Assembly (NCBI GenBank): GCA_009908385.1
Contig: JAAAPE010000073.1
Span: 62,001-126,000 of the forward strand
Length of the DNA stretch: 64,000 bases
Reading direction: 5' to 3'
Source of the DNA: Gammaproteobacteria bacterium
Lineage (GTDB): Bacteria > Pseudomonadota > Gammaproteobacteria > Xanthomonadales > Wenzhouxiangellaceae
Position 1 is the first letter of the stretch. Every line of letters begins with the position of its first letter. The translations under genes were made by a program, and so were the position numbers. The notes beneath the pieces are model-generated. The model was not told the origin of the DNA and made no database searches. It saw only the letters and a list, made by a program, of their open reading frames with translations. Positions 17,206 to 26,442 of this stretch are shown in pieces.

Positions 17206-18855
17206 ATGTCACGATCCCTTCTGCTTGCCTCGCTCCTGATCCTGTCCCTGCCGGCGGCGGCCGTCGAGCCCGGCGCCATCGTCAATGCGCGGATCCATAC
17301 GCTCGACCCGGAGTCGCCCGTGGCCCGCGCCATGGCCTGGGACCGGGACGGGCGCATCGTCTTCCTGGGTGACGCCGAAGGCCTCGAGTCCGCCCATGCC
17401 GGGCGCGAAGCCTTCGACGCCGGCGGCCGAACCTTGCTGCCGGGCCTGATCGACGCTCACGGCCATGTGATGGGCCTCGGGCTGGCCCGCCTCCAGGCCG
17501 ACCTGACGGGCGCAGGGAGCATCGACGAGGTGATCGCTCGCCTGCGTGAGCACGCCGGGCAGCTTCCCGACGGTGCCTGGCTGACGGGACGCGGCTGGGA
17601 CCAGACGCTCTGGCCGGGCCAGGCCTTCCCGACCGCGGCCGATCTCGACGAAGCCTTTCCCGACCGGCCCGTCTGGCTCGAGCGCGTCGACGGTCACGCC
17701 GGCTGGGCAAATTCGGTGGCGCTGGCCGCGGCCAGCCGCGATCTCTCGGGCGACTGGCAGCCGCAGGGGGGCGATATCCGGCGTAACGACGCGGGCGAGC
17801 CCGAAGGCGTGCTGGTCGATACGGCGATGCGGTATGTCGAGGACGCCGTTCCGGCACCCGGCCCGGAAGTCCGCGAACGCGCGCTTGACCTGGCCCTGGC
17901 CGAGATGAGCCGCTTCGGCGTCACAGGCGTGCACGACATGGGCGTGAGTCTCGAGGACTTCCGGATGTTTCGCGAGCGCGACCGGGCCGGTGACCTGTCG
18001 GTGCGCATCACCGCCTTCGCCGATGGCGACGAGGCCATGTTCGGCTGGTTGTGCGAGAACGGCCCGCACGCCGGTGATCGACTGAAGGCACGTTCGGTCA
18101 AGCTCTACGCCGACGGCGCCCTGGGCAGCCGCGGCGCGGCCCTGCTGGACGACTACAGCGACGATCCGGGCAACAGCGGCCTTCTGTTCAAGTCGGATGC
18201 CGAACTCCAGTCGCTGGTCGATCGCGCCATGGGTTGCGGACTGCAGCTGGGCATCCACGCCATCGGCGATGCCGCCAACCGCCAGGTCGTCGACGCGCTT
18301 GCTTCCGGGCAGGAAACGCACGCCGAGGCTCCCGGCCGGCATCGTATCGAGCACGTGCAGATCATTCATCCCGACGACATTCCACGCCTGGCCGACCACC
18401 ACATCATCGCGAGCATGCAGCCCATCCATGCCACTTCCGACATGCGCTGGGCGGAAGACCGGCTCGGCGCGGATCGTCTCGAAGGCGCGTACGCGTGGAA
18501 GACCATGCTCGAGCACGGCAGCCTGCTCGCGCTGGGGTCGGACTTCCCGGTGGAGCCGGTCAACCCATGGCTGGGTATCCACGCGGCGGTCACCCGCCAG
18601 CGCGACGGCCTGCCGCCGGGCGGCTGGCGCCCGCAGGAGGCCCTGACGCTCGAGCAGGCCCTGCGCGGCTTCACCATCGACGCCGCCCGCGCGGGCTTCG
18701 CCGAAGACGCCGTCGGCAGCCTGGCCGTCGGCAAGCAGGCCGATTTCATCGTCGTCGATGCCGACCCCTTCGAATCGGAAGCTTCCGGGCTGGCCGAGAT
18801 CGAGGTGCTTCGGACCGTCGTCGGCGGGGAGACCGTCTTCGAAGCGGCCGAATGA
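17206..18855 (+). CDS. Exported amidohydrolase, YtcJ type
   Basis: A 549-aa Amidohydrolase_3 protein with a signal peptide (MSRSLLLASLLILSLPAAAVE). The metal-binding HxH is in LIDAHGHVMG; other conserved sites are the SVKLYADGALGSRGA strand, IHAIGDAANR, HRIEHVQIIHPDDI and LALGSDFPVEP. Members hydrolyse C-N bonds of amides or cyclic substrates; the substrate is unknown. It is probably periplasmic. The gene is divergent from the LpxH-like gene. It is followed by a 179-bp spacer carrying inverted tandem repeats before the nitrilase-fusion gene on the same strand. Confidence 0.9.
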   Translation: MSRSLLLASLLILSLPAAAVEPGAIVNARIHTLDPESPVARAMAWDRDGRIVFLGDAEGLESAHAGREAFDAGGRTLLPGLIDAHGHVMGLGLARLQADLTGAGSIDEVIARLREHAGQLPDGAWLTGRGWDQTLWPGQAFPTAADLDEAFPDRPVWLERVDGHAGWANSVALAAASRDLSGDWQPQGGDIRRNDAGEPEGVLVDTAMRYVEDAVPAPGPEVRERALDLALAEMSRFGVTGVHDMGVSLEDFRMFRERDRAGDLSVRITAFADGDEAMFGWLCENGPHAGDRLKARSVKLYADGALGSRGAALLDDYSDDPGNSGLLFKSDAELQSLVDRAMGCGLQLGIHAIGDAANRQVVDALASGQETHAEAPGRHRIEHVQIIHPDDIPRLADHHIIASMQPIHATSDMRWAEDRLGADRLEGAYAWKTMLEHGSLLALGSDFPVEPVNPWLGIHAAVTRQRDGLPPGGWRPQEALTLEQALRGFTIDAARAGFAEDAVGSLAVGKQADFIVVDADPFESEASGLAEIEVLRTVVGGETVFEAAE

Positions 18856-18870
18856 GGGACGACCGGAGCT

Positions 18871-19016
18871 CACCCGGATTTGCGCGGATTTTCGAGAAAC
18901 GGCGGCTCCAGTCTCCGACTTGTTGAATTCGGGGCCGGGCTCGTGGATTTCGGGATCGATGTCGTCGCTTATTCCGATCTGCGTTAATCTGCGAGCCCTG
19001 CGGTTTCATCTGTTCC
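18871..19016. repeat. Inverted tandem-repeat spacer A (about 10-bp units)
   Basis: The left arm (about 18871-18898) holds two copies of a GCGCGGATTT-like unit. The right arm (about 18971-19016) holds ATCTGCGTTA-like units (CGATCTGCGTTAATCTGCG), roughly the reverse complement. The two arms would pair imperfectly across ~70 bp. GGATT/CAGATTAACGCAGAT-like iterations of this style are known to recur between genes in diverse bacteria. No gene is seen in the spacer. Confidence 0.55.
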
Positions 19017-19034
19017 ACGAACCGGGAGTGCACA

Positions 19035-20591
19035 GTGAGCACGACTGACGCCAGTTCCGAGTCGCATCGCCTGATCCTGCGCCCATCGCGCAAGGACGAC
19101 TACGACGACATCGCCGAGATCATGGAGCGGGTCTACCAGGGCCTCGACGGCGCCTGGGAGCGTGAGCAGTTCGAGTCCCAGGTCACGCGCTTTCCGGAGG
19201 GCCAGATCTGCATCGAGGATAATGGCAAGGTCGTGGCCGCGGCGATCTCGCTGATCGTCAAGTACAGCCGCTGGGGCCAGAGCCACCGCTACTGGGATAT
19301 CGTCGGCAACGGCTATCTCACTACCCACGATCCCAAGGGCGACGTGCTCTACGGCGTCGATGTCTTCGTCCATCCCGACTATCGCGACCTGCGGCTCGGC
19401 CGCAGGCTCTACGACGCCCGCAAGGAACTGTGCGAGAACCTGAACCTGCGCGGCATCGTCGTGGGTGGCCGCATTCCGGGCTACCGGCACCATGCCGACG
19501 AGATGACGCCGCAGCAGTACGTGGCCAAGGTGCGTGCCCGCGAGCTGGTCGATCCGATCCTGACCTTTCAGCTGGCCAACGAGTTCCAGGTGCGGCGCAT
19601 CGTGCGCAACTATCTGCCCGACGACCGCGATTCCGCCGGTCACGCCGTGCTGCTCGAGTGGGTGAACATCTACTACGACGAAGGCGACCAGAAGATGATC
19701 GGGGGGCGGCCCTCGGACGTGCGGGTCGGCGCGGTGCAGTGGCAGATGCGGCGCACGGATTCGCTCGAGGACCTCTACAACCAGATCGAGTACTTCGTCG
19801 ACGCGGTTTCCGGCTACCAGGCCGACGTCGTGCTGTTCCCGGAGTTCTTCAACGGCCCGATGATGGCCCCCTGGAACGACCAGGGCCCGGCCGAAGCCGT
19901 GCGCCAGCTGGCCGGCTACACCGAGGCCATCCGCGACAAGATGCAGCAGTTCGCGGTGTCCTACAACATCAACATCATCGCCGGTTCCATGGCGGAATAC
20001 GACGGTGAACGACTGCGCAACGTCTGCTACCTGCTCAGGCGCGACGGCACCTGGGATCGCCAGTACAAGGTGCACGTCACGCCCGACGAAGTCAGCTACT
20101 GGGGCCTGAAGGGCGGCGACAAAGTCAAGGTGTTCGACACCGACTGCGGCAGGATCGGCATACTGATTTGCTATGACGTGGAGTTTCCCGAGCTCCCGCG
20201 CCTGCTTGCCGACGGCGGCATGAATATCCTGTTCGTGCCCTACTGGGTGGATACCAAGAACGCTTACCTGCGGGTGCGGCGCTGCGCCCAGGCCCGGGCC
20301 ATCGAGAACGAATGTTACGTCGTGATCACCGGTTCGGTCGGCAACCTGCCGCGGGTCGAGAACATGGACATGCAATATTCGCAAGCAGCGGTGTTCACGC
20401 CTTCGGATTTCGCCTTTCCGCATGACGCCATCGCGCATGAGGCGACACCGAACACGGAGACGATGCTGATTGCCGACCTCGATCTCGACAACCTCCGAGA
20501 GATTCGCTCGCACGGCTCGGTGCGCAATCTCGCCGACCGCCGCCACGATCTCTACGAGCTGCGCTGGAAGGACGGGGGCGGGGAGTCGTAG
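19035..20591 (+). CDS. GNAT acetyltransferase-carbon-nitrogen hydrolase fusion protein
   Basis: A 518-aa protein with two enzymes in one chain. Residues ~10-200 form a GNAT-like acetyltransferase domain (RLILRPSRKDDYDDIAEIM, then VFVHPDYRDLRLGRRLYDARKEL around the acetyl-CoA site). Residues ~225-505 form a nitrilase-superfamily hydrolase with the Glu-Lys-Cys triad visible in LFPEFFNGP, RQYKVHVTPDE and ILICYDVEFPE. The fusion is a recognised architecture in proteobacteria, but its substrate is unclear; an amide made or broken in the same pathway is a reasonable guess. GTG 19035 follows a GGGAG ribosome site. Inverted tandem-repeat spacers flank the gene on both sides. Confidence 0.9.
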   Translation: MSTTDASSESHRLILRPSRKDDYDDIAEIMERVYQGLDGAWEREQFESQVTRFPEGQICIEDNGKVVAAAISLIVKYSRWGQSHRYWDIVGNGYLTTHDPKGDVLYGVDVFVHPDYRDLRLGRRLYDARKELCENLNLRGIVVGGRIPGYRHHADEMTPQQYVAKVRARELVDPILTFQLANEFQVRRIVRNYLPDDRDSAGHAVLLEWVNIYYDEGDQKMIGGRPSDVRVGAVQWQMRRTDSLEDLYNQIEYFVDAVSGYQADVVLFPEFFNGPMMAPWNDQGPAEAVRQLAGYTEAIRDKMQQFAVSYNINIIAGSMAEYDGERLRNVCYLLRRDGTWDRQYKVHVTPDEVSYWGLKGGDKVKVFDTDCGRIGILICYDVEFPELPRLLADGGMNILFVPYWVDTKNAYLRVRRCAQARAIENECYVVITGSVGNLPRVENMDMQYSQAAVFTPSDFAFPHDAIAHEATPNTETMLIADLDLDNLREIRSHGSVRNLADRRHDLYELRWKDGGGES

Positions 20592-20609
20592 GGGGCGGTG
20601 GGCAGTGCT

Positions 20610-20818
20610 TCAGTGGTCCGTGCGTCCGTGGTCTGTGGTCTGTGGTCAGTGGTCTGTGGTCAGTGGTCAGTGGTCAGTGGTCAGTAGTCAGTAGTCAGTA
20701 GTCAGTAGTCCGTGGCCGGTGCCGGTGCCGGTGCTGCGGCGCTCGGGACGCAAGGACCACAGACGCACCGACGCACAGACGCACGGACGCACAGACGCAC
20801 GGACGCACAGACCACAAG
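20610..20818. repeat. Inverted tandem-repeat spacer B (7- and 8-bp units)
   Basis: The left arm (about 20610-20714) iterates a 7-bp unit, GTGGTCA changing to GTAGTCA, after a short GTCCGTGC stretch. A GC-rich middle contains three CCGGTG copies. The right arm (about 20755-20818) iterates an 8-bp unit, ACGCACAG/ACGCACGG, ending ACAGACCACAAG. The outer ends of the two arms are reverse complements (GGTCCGTGCGTCCGTGGTC against GACCACAGACGCAC). A long imperfect hairpin is possible. This fills the space between the nitrilase-fusion gene and yhcB. Confidence 0.85.
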
Positions 20819-20886
20819 CATGCTGCCAAGGGGCCCCGACGCACACCTGTTATCATGGCTACAGGCTTCAAGGCAGGAGAATCCAC

Positions 20887-21459
20887 GTGAGCACCATTGC
20901 ATGGGCAATGATCGGCGCGATCGCCGGCGGAGCACTCGGCGCCATTGCAGTCTGGTTCTTTGCCGTCCGGCGTGCCGGACCGATGTCCGTGAACGAGATG
21001 AAGAAGGAGAACGAGCGTTTTCGCGAGGAAGTCAACGCGCATTTCGTGCAGACCGCCGAACTGATCAACGAGCTGACCGACAGCTACAAGCGCGTCTTCG
21101 ACCATCTCAGCGATGGTGCCGAAAGGCTGGTGGACAGCGAGGCCCTGCGTGACCGCATGCCGCAAGTCGGCCGCCAGGAAGTCCGGTTGCGCCATATCGG
21201 CGCCCCACGGGATGCTGGCGCCACGGGCGGTGCAACCGTTGAAACGAGTGCGGCGAAGCCCGTAAAAGCGCCGGCCGCCGGCAAGCGCGAGGTTTCTGCC
21301 AATCGCCAATCTCCGGAGGCGTCGGACCAATCGGAGAAGCCTGACTTGTCGGACAAACCCGAGCCCGAGTCGAAGGACGGGCCCTCGCAGTCCGGCGAGC
21401 CCAGCGCCGATCGGCCCGCGGCCGGACAGAGCGACAACGCGAGATCGCGAAAGGACTGA
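20887..21459 (+). CDS. yhcB: YhcB/DUF1043 family inner-membrane protein
   Basis: A 190-aa protein with one N-terminal membrane helix (IAWAMIGAIAGGALGAIAVWFF), a conserved coiled coil (residues ~35-80, ENERFREEVNAHFVQTAELINELTDSYKRVFDHLSDGAERL) and a long, low-complexity, charged tail. YhcB/ZapG of E. coli links cell division and envelope growth at the inner membrane. The track ORF begins at 20719 inside the repeat array; GTG 20887 follows AGGAG and starts the family N-terminus. The disordered C-terminal tail (Ser/Pro/Asp/Glu/Lys) is longer than in E. coli. The gene is convergent with the PagL-like gene. Confidence 0.9.
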   Translation: MSTIAWAMIGAIAGGALGAIAVWFFAVRRAGPMSVNEMKKENERFREEVNAHFVQTAELINELTDSYKRVFDHLSDGAERLVDSEALRDRMPQVGRQEVRLRHIGAPRDAGATGGATVETSAAKPVKAPAAGKREVSANRQSPEASDQSEKPDLSDKPEPESKDGPSQSGEPSADRPAAGQSDNARSRKD

Positions 21460-21468
21460 CGCGCCGGT

Positions 21469-22005
21469 TCAGAACCGGCGGTTGTAGACCAGCGACCAGC
21501 TGTTGATGCCGCGGTTGGGTTCCTCGAAGCCGGCATTGGAGTAGTGAATCAGCCGTAGCCGCAGCGCGTCTCGCTCGCTGATCTGCACACCCAGGGCGAA
21601 CCGGTCCTCGAAATGCGCCCTGGATCCCAGTTGGCGTCCGCCGACAACGTCGCTGGTGAAATAGGCAGCCCCGATGCCGGCTTCCACGAAGGGCGCCCAG
21701 CCGTCCGCGTTGAAGCGATAGACGAGTACCGGTGAAATCGACAGTGACTGTTCGTCTCTGCCGATGTCTCCCGCTTCCCACCAGGTATAGGCGATGTTCC
21801 AGTAGCCGCCGAGATGTCCGGTATCGCTGTCGAACCAGCGTTTCTCCCAGTCGAAGGCCACGCCGATGCTGGCATTGGACTGGCCCTGGCTCGTCACGCC
21901 GGGGGCGAGCATCAGTTCGGCCGCCTGGGCCGTCCCCGCGAGCAGGCAGGCGGTCAGGATGGCCCCGGCCGCCCGGCTTGCGATCCTGGTTTTCGTCTTC
22001 TTCAC
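21469..22005 (-). CDS. Lipid A 3-O-deacylase (PagL-like) outer-membrane protein
   Basis: A 178-aa precursor with a signal peptide (ILTACLLAGTAQA) and an 8-stranded barrel pattern of alternating hydrophobic residues ending in Phe (SLVYNRRF). The PagL active-site region is recognisable in RLIHYSNAGFEEPNRGIN, with His154 and Ser156 as the catalytic pair. PagL removes the 3-O-acyl chain from lipid A in the outer membrane and so lowers inflammatory signalling and alters permeability. At the position where I would expect the acidic triad member (after G-I) this protein has Asn (GINSW). Activity is therefore not certain. Confidence 0.85.
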   Translation of the reverse strand: MKKTKTRIASRAAGAILTACLLAGTAQAAELMLAPGVTSQGQSNASIGVAFDWEKRWFDSDTGHLGGYWNIAYTWWEAGDIGRDEQSLSISPVLVYRFNADGWAPFVEAGIGAAYFTSDVVGGRQLGSRAHFEDRFALGVQISERDALRLRLIHYSNAGFEEPNRGINSWSLVYNRRF

Positions 22006-22143
22006 TTGCGAACTCCTTTGCTACCAACGTGGCAAGAGCCGTAGATTAACCCATAGGAAGCGAGTGGCCACAGTGGTCTGGATCGGGACTTTCGGCGTCG
22101 ACTCGACGCCCCGGTGTTGCCCGCCGCAACCGGCGGTCGGTCT

Positions 22144-25100
22144 TCAGCGCTCGGCCCAGCGAGCCCTCAGTTTCAAGATCGTCACCAGCAGTGCCGGGAG
22201 GAAGGTCAGGGTCACCAGGGTCGCGAACAGCAGGCCGGCGAGCACGACGACCCCCACGCCGCGGTAGAGCTCGGTGCCTTCGCCCGGGATGAATACCAGC
22301 GGCGCCAGGCCGAACAGGGTGGTGATCATCGACATCATGATCGGCCGTATACGGGTGGACACCGCCTCGCGCACCGCCTCTATGGCGTCCGTCGCGCCTT
22401 CGCGGAGGTTGCGCAGGGTGCGGTCGACGATCAGGATCGGATTGTTGACCACCACGCCGAGCAGGATCAGGAAACCCAGCATGGTGATCATGTCGAAGGG
22501 CTGGCTGACCGACGGCCCGCCGATGATCGGCAGCAGTTCGCCGATACCGTTGAGCAGCGCGAGCCCGGCAATGCCGCCCGCGATGCCCAGCGGCACCGAG
22601 GTCAGGATGACGAAGGGCCAGCCCCAGTGCCCGAAGATGGCCACCATGACCAGCGCGCAGAGTATGACGGCCACGACATAGTTGCCGCCCAGCGCGGCGC
22701 GCGTTTCCATCAGCTGGTCCGTGGCGCCCGAGATGTCCAGGCTCATGTCCTCGGCCAGGTGGCCTTCCCGAGCCAGCCAGTCGACCACCTCCGTCTGGAC
22801 TTCGCCGAGCGCGGTCTCGAGAGCGACCGATCGCGGCGGGATTATGTTGAGGGTCACCGTCCGGCGGCCGTCCAGCCGGCGGATGGCATCCGTATCGACC
22901 GTTTCCACCAGCTCGGCCAGGCTGGCCAGGGGCACGACGCCGGCCCCGGGTACGTACACGGGCAGTTCCGCGATGCGGTCGAGCCGTTGTTCGCTGCCGG
23001 CCCCGCTGAACAGGAAGACGTCGATCTTGTCGTCGCCCTCGAAGTATTCGTCGATGAAGGCGCCGTCGGTCAGCGCCGCCACGGAGAACCCGAGCTCGGC
23101 CCCGCCAATACCCATTTCCGCGGCCCGTTCCCAGTCGGGGCGAATCTCCACCAGGGGCTGGTCGAGCGAGAGCGACGAGGGCGAAGAGCCCAGGCGCGGG
23201 TTGTCGAACAGCGACTCCGCCCGGTCGTACGCCAGTCGCGCGACGCGATAGATGTCGGCGAGTTCGCGGCCGGTGATGTCGAGGTTGACGCTGCGCGTGC
23301 CTCCATCGTTGCTGGAGATGATCGAACCGCGGCTGACGAAGGGGCGCATGCCCGGATAGGTTTCGTAGTGCGCCTCGATGGCGTCCATGAGGGGCTGGAT
23401 GTGGCCCGGATCGACGGATTCGGCCAGGACCCATATGTTGTCAGGGCTGACGCGCATGTTCAGGTAGGCGAGGGCGGGCACCTCGGTCTCGCCGCGCTCG
23501 AAGCGCCGCGGGTCGTCGCCGACGAAGGGCAGCAGGAAGTCCTCGACCCGTTCGCCGATGCGTCGCATTTCCGCCAGGTTGTAGCCCGGCGGCGCGATCA
23601 TGGTGGCGAAGGTCTTCGGTTCCTCGCCTTCGGGCAGGTACTCCGCGGGCGGCGTGAGCACGACGATGATCGCGAACACGGCGGCCACGACCGTGCCCAG
23701 GGTCGCCCAGCGCCGCCTCGAGGATTCGATCAGCCAATTCACGGCGGCCAGGATGCGCTCGCGCAGGGCGTGGCCGTGCGCCCGTTCGGAATCGCGCACA
23801 CCGAAGTTCATGCGGGCGCTCAGGGTAGGCACGACGGAAATGGCCACGAGCATGCTGGCCAGGATGGAAGCGGAGATGGCCACGGCCACGTCGGAGTAGA
23901 GCTGCCCGGCCTCCTGCCGGATGAAGAAGATCGGCGCGAACACCAGCACGGTGGTCATGGTCGACGCCAGCACGGCCGGCCAGACCTGGCGCACGCCGTC
24001 GATGGCGGCGGCCATCCGGTCCAGGCCTTCGCGACGGCGCCGTTCGATCGCCTCGAGCACCACGATGCTGTTGTCGAGCGTCATGCCCACCGCGAAGGCC
24101 ACGCCGGCGAGCGAGATGACGTTGATGGTGCGGCCGGCGGCCAGCAGGCCGAGGAAGGCGGCGATGGTGCAGATCGGCACGCCGATCACGCCCACCAGGG
24201 TGGCGCCGAAGGAGCGCAGGAACAGGAACATCACCAGCGTCGCCAGCACGGCGCCGAGGATCAGGTTCTGCCAGACGTTGGCCACCGAGGCCTCGACGTA
24301 GCGGACGTCGTCGCTGGTCAGCGCCATCTGCATGCCCGCCGGCTCGAGGACCTCGTCGTTGATGCGCTCGACTTCGGGCAGGATGGCGCGCTTGATGTCG
24401 ATGACGTTCGAGCCGGGTTCGCGGTCGACCGAAATGCTCATGCTCGGCTGACCGCCTGCAAAGCTCAGGTCGCGCTGTTCGTAGTAGGCCTGCTCGACCT
24501 CGGCGACATCCTCGAGACGCACCAGGCTGTCGCCTTCGCGGGCGACGATCAGACGCCGCATTTCATCGAGGCTGTCGAAACGGCCGACGGTCCGCAACAG
24601 GTACCGGCGCTTGCCCAGTTCGACGTCGCCGGCAGAGGTGTCGCGATTGCGGCCGCGCACTGCGTCGCGCACGCTCGACAGGGTGAGGCCGCGCTCGGCC
24701 AGCGCCGCGGGGTCGATCAGGATGCGAATCTGGCGCTCGGCACCGCCGCCGATGTTGATGCGCGAGACGCCTTCGACGCGCTCCATGCGCGGGCGCACGT
24801 TGTCGTCGAGGAAGTCGTACATCAGCCGCATGTCGAGATCGAAGGGGTTGTCGGCCAGCGGCGTGATGCGGAAGTACATGAACGAGTTCTGCGAGAACGA
24901 GCTGGCTTCCAGGCGCGGTTCGTCGACGTTTTCCGGGTAGGAGGGCACCTGGCTGAGTGCGTTGTTGACGCGAATCAGCGCCTCGTTGATGTCCGTGCCG
25001 AAGGGGAACTCGAGCTCGATCCCGGCCCGGCCGTAGCTGGCCGTCGAGATCATCCGCTCCAGGCTGGGGATCGTTCGCAGGTACTGTTCCTGCTCGATCA

Positions 25101-25284
25101 GGATTTCCTTTTCGATGTCCTGCGGCGTGGCTCCGGGCCAGCTCGTTTCGACACCGATGACGCGCACCTCGAGATCCGGAATCATCTGGACGGGAATACG
25201 CAGGGCGGCGAGTACGCCGAGCACGCCGACGATCAGTACGACAACGGTCACGATGATGCCGTGGCGGATGATGCCCTCGAACAT
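22144..25284 (-). CDS. RND efflux transporter, inner-membrane permease
   Basis: A 1046-aa AcrB-type permease with two homologous halves, each with a large periplasmic loop (about residues 35-330 and 560-860), and 12 predicted membrane helices. It exports drugs, lipids or other amphiphiles using proton flow. The proton-relay region in TM4 reads AVGMTLDNSIVVLEAIERR, so the usual Asp-Asp pair is Asp-Asn, as in some other RND subgroups. ATG 25284 overlaps the membrane-fusion gene's TGA by one base (TGATG); a GTG just before it is the alternative. No TolC-like gene is near, so an outer-membrane partner must come from elsewhere. Confidence 0.94.
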   Translation of the reverse strand: MFEGIIRHGIIVTVVVLIVGVLGVLAALRIPVQMIPDLEVRVIGVETSWPGATPQDIEKEILIEQEQYLRTIPSLERMISTASYGRAGIELEFPFGTDINEALIRVNNALSQVPSYPENVDEPRLEASSFSQNSFMYFRITPLADNPFDLDMRLMYDFLDDNVRPRMERVEGVSRINIGGGAERQIRILIDPAALAERGLTLSSVRDAVRGRNRDTSAGDVELGKRRYLLRTVGRFDSLDEMRRLIVAREGDSLVRLEDVAEVEQAYYEQRDLSFAGGQPSMSISVDREPGSNVIDIKRAILPEVERINDEVLEPAGMQMALTSDDVRYVEASVANVWQNLILGAVLATLVMFLFLRSFGATLVGVIGVPICTIAAFLGLLAAGRTINVISLAGVAFAVGMTLDNSIVVLEAIERRRREGLDRMAAAIDGVRQVWPAVLASTMTTVLVFAPIFFIRQEAGQLYSDVAVAISASILASMLVAISVVPTLSARMNFGVRDSERAHGHALRERILAAVNWLIESSRRRWATLGTVVAAVFAIIVVLTPPAEYLPEGEEPKTFATMIAPPGYNLAEMRRIGERVEDFLLPFVGDDPRRFERGETEVPALAYLNMRVSPDNIWVLAESVDPGHIQPLMDAIEAHYETYPGMRPFVSRGSIISSNDGGTRSVNLDITGRELADIYRVARLAYDRAESLFDNPRLGSSPSSLSLDQPLVEIRPDWERAAEMGIGGAELGFSVAALTDGAFIDEYFEGDDKIDVFLFSGAGSEQRLDRIAELPVYVPGAGVVPLASLAELVETVDTDAIRRLDGRRTVTLNIIPPRSVALETALGEVQTEVVDWLAREGHLAEDMSLDISGATDQLMETRAALGGNYVVAVILCALVMVAIFGHWGWPFVILTSVPLGIAGGIAGLALLNGIGELLPIIGGPSVSQPFDMITMLGFLILLGVVVNNPILIVDRTLRNLREGATDAIEAVREAVSTRIRPIMMSMITTLFGLAPLVFIPGEGTELYRGVGVVVLAGLLFATLVTLTFLPALLVTILKLRARWAER

Positions 25285-26357
25285 CACCCCTCGTCCTCGA
25301 CGATCCGTACCGTCTCGCCCTCGGAGAGAATCTCGTTGCCGCGCGTCACCACGCGGGCGTCGGCCGGCAGTTCGTCCGACAGTTCGGCCATGTCACCGAC
25401 GTTGCGGCGGACGTCCACCGCGTGCTCATGGGCCTGATCGCTTCCGGCCTCGACCACCCAGACGGTCGTGGTGCCGTCGGGATAGCGCAGGATTGCGTCC
25501 CGCGGCACGCGAATCGTGGCCTCGTCGCGCTCGAGCACCAGTTCCACGCGTGCGGACATGCCGGGGGTGATGATCCCGGAATCGTCGTTGACCAGGAGTC
25601 GCAGCAGGAAAGTGCGCGCGGTCGGATCGCTGACCGGCACGCGGGCCTGGACGCGGGTGTCGAGTTCGCGATCCGGGTCGACGTCCGGCCAGGCGCGTAC
25701 CGTGACGCCATCCATGCGGCCCAGGTCGGCCCAGTAGCGCTGCGGCACGCGCACGTCCAGCCACAGCTCGTCGACCTTGACCAGCTCCACCACGGCCGTG
25801 CCGGGTTCGATCCACTCGCCGCGCTCGACGTGGCGCTGACCGATCACCCCGTCGAAGGGCGCTCGCAGGCGGTGGCGGTCGAGCCGCTCGCGCTCTCGCG
25901 AGAGCTCGCTTTCGGCGCGCGCCAGTCTCGCCTCGGCCAGCACGACGCCCGATTCGCGCGCGCGCAGTTCCGTCTCGGGAAAGAAGCGGTCGTTGCCGAG
26001 TCTGCGAGCCTCTTCGGCCAGCCGACGAGCCTCGTCGAGCGCGGCGCGGGCCTCGTCCCTGGCCGCCGTGGCGCGCGCGACATCCTGTTCGGCCAGCCCG
26101 CTGTCGAGCTCGACCAGCACCTGATCGCTTTCGACCGTGTCGCCGGCGTCGACGTGCATGGCCGCGATGAGGCCCGATTCCTGCGACGACAGCCCGGCCA
26201 CCTGCCTGGCGGTGAGATTGCCGGTGAATCGCAGGGTTTCCGCGCTCTCGCCGGTCTGCGGCCGGACCACGGAGACGGGCGTCTGGCCGGACGCCTCCGC
26301 GATCAGGCCGAGCACAAGGGCGGTGGTCAGCAGGCCGTGCGCGAACAAGCGTTTCAT
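25284..26357 (-). CDS. RND efflux periplasmic adaptor (membrane-fusion protein)
   Basis: A 357-aa adaptor with a signal peptide (MKRLFAHGLLTTALVLGLIAEASG). The order is a lipoyl half (SSQESGLIAAMHVDAGDTVESDQVLVELDS), a coiled-coil hairpin (~95-165), the second lipoyl half (LRAPFDGVIGQRHVERGEWIEPG), then beta-barrel and membrane-proximal domains. No lipobox Cys is present, so it is probably anchored by contacts or an uncleaved signal. The track start at 26450 is too far upstream; ATG 26357 gives the signal peptide. It is operonic with the RND permease downstream and divergent from rlmKL. Confidence 0.93.
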   Translation of the reverse strand: MKRLFAHGLLTTALVLGLIAEASGQTPVSVVRPQTGESAETLRFTGNLTARQVAGLSSQESGLIAAMHVDAGDTVESDQVLVELDSGLAEQDVARATAARDEARAALDEARRLAEEARRLGNDRFFPETELRARESGVVLAEARLARAESELSRERERLDRHRLRAPFDGVIGQRHVERGEWIEPGTAVVELVKVDELWLDVRVPQRYWADLGRMDGVTVRAWPDVDPDRELDTRVQARVPVSDPTARTFLLRLLVNDDSGIITPGMSARVELVLERDEATIRVPRDAILRYPDGTTTVWVVEAGSDQAHEHAVDVRRNVGDMAELSDELPADARVVTRGNEILSEGETVRIVEDEG

Positions 26358-26442
26358 GTCGAATACCGTCGGGCGCTCGCCCGGTGAGAACTCAAGCGGG
26401 TATCGTATGCCACCTGGGTGAACGTCAGGACCTTCTTCGACC

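Noticed and set aside
20610-20818. Repeat array considered as CRISPR
   Set aside because: Units are 7-8 bp, degenerate and contiguous, with no unique spacers and no cas genes nearby.
22114-25437. 1107-aa plus-strand ORF opposite the RND permease
   Set aside because: Low-complexity His/Asp/Arg-rich product with no domain; shadow of the real gene.
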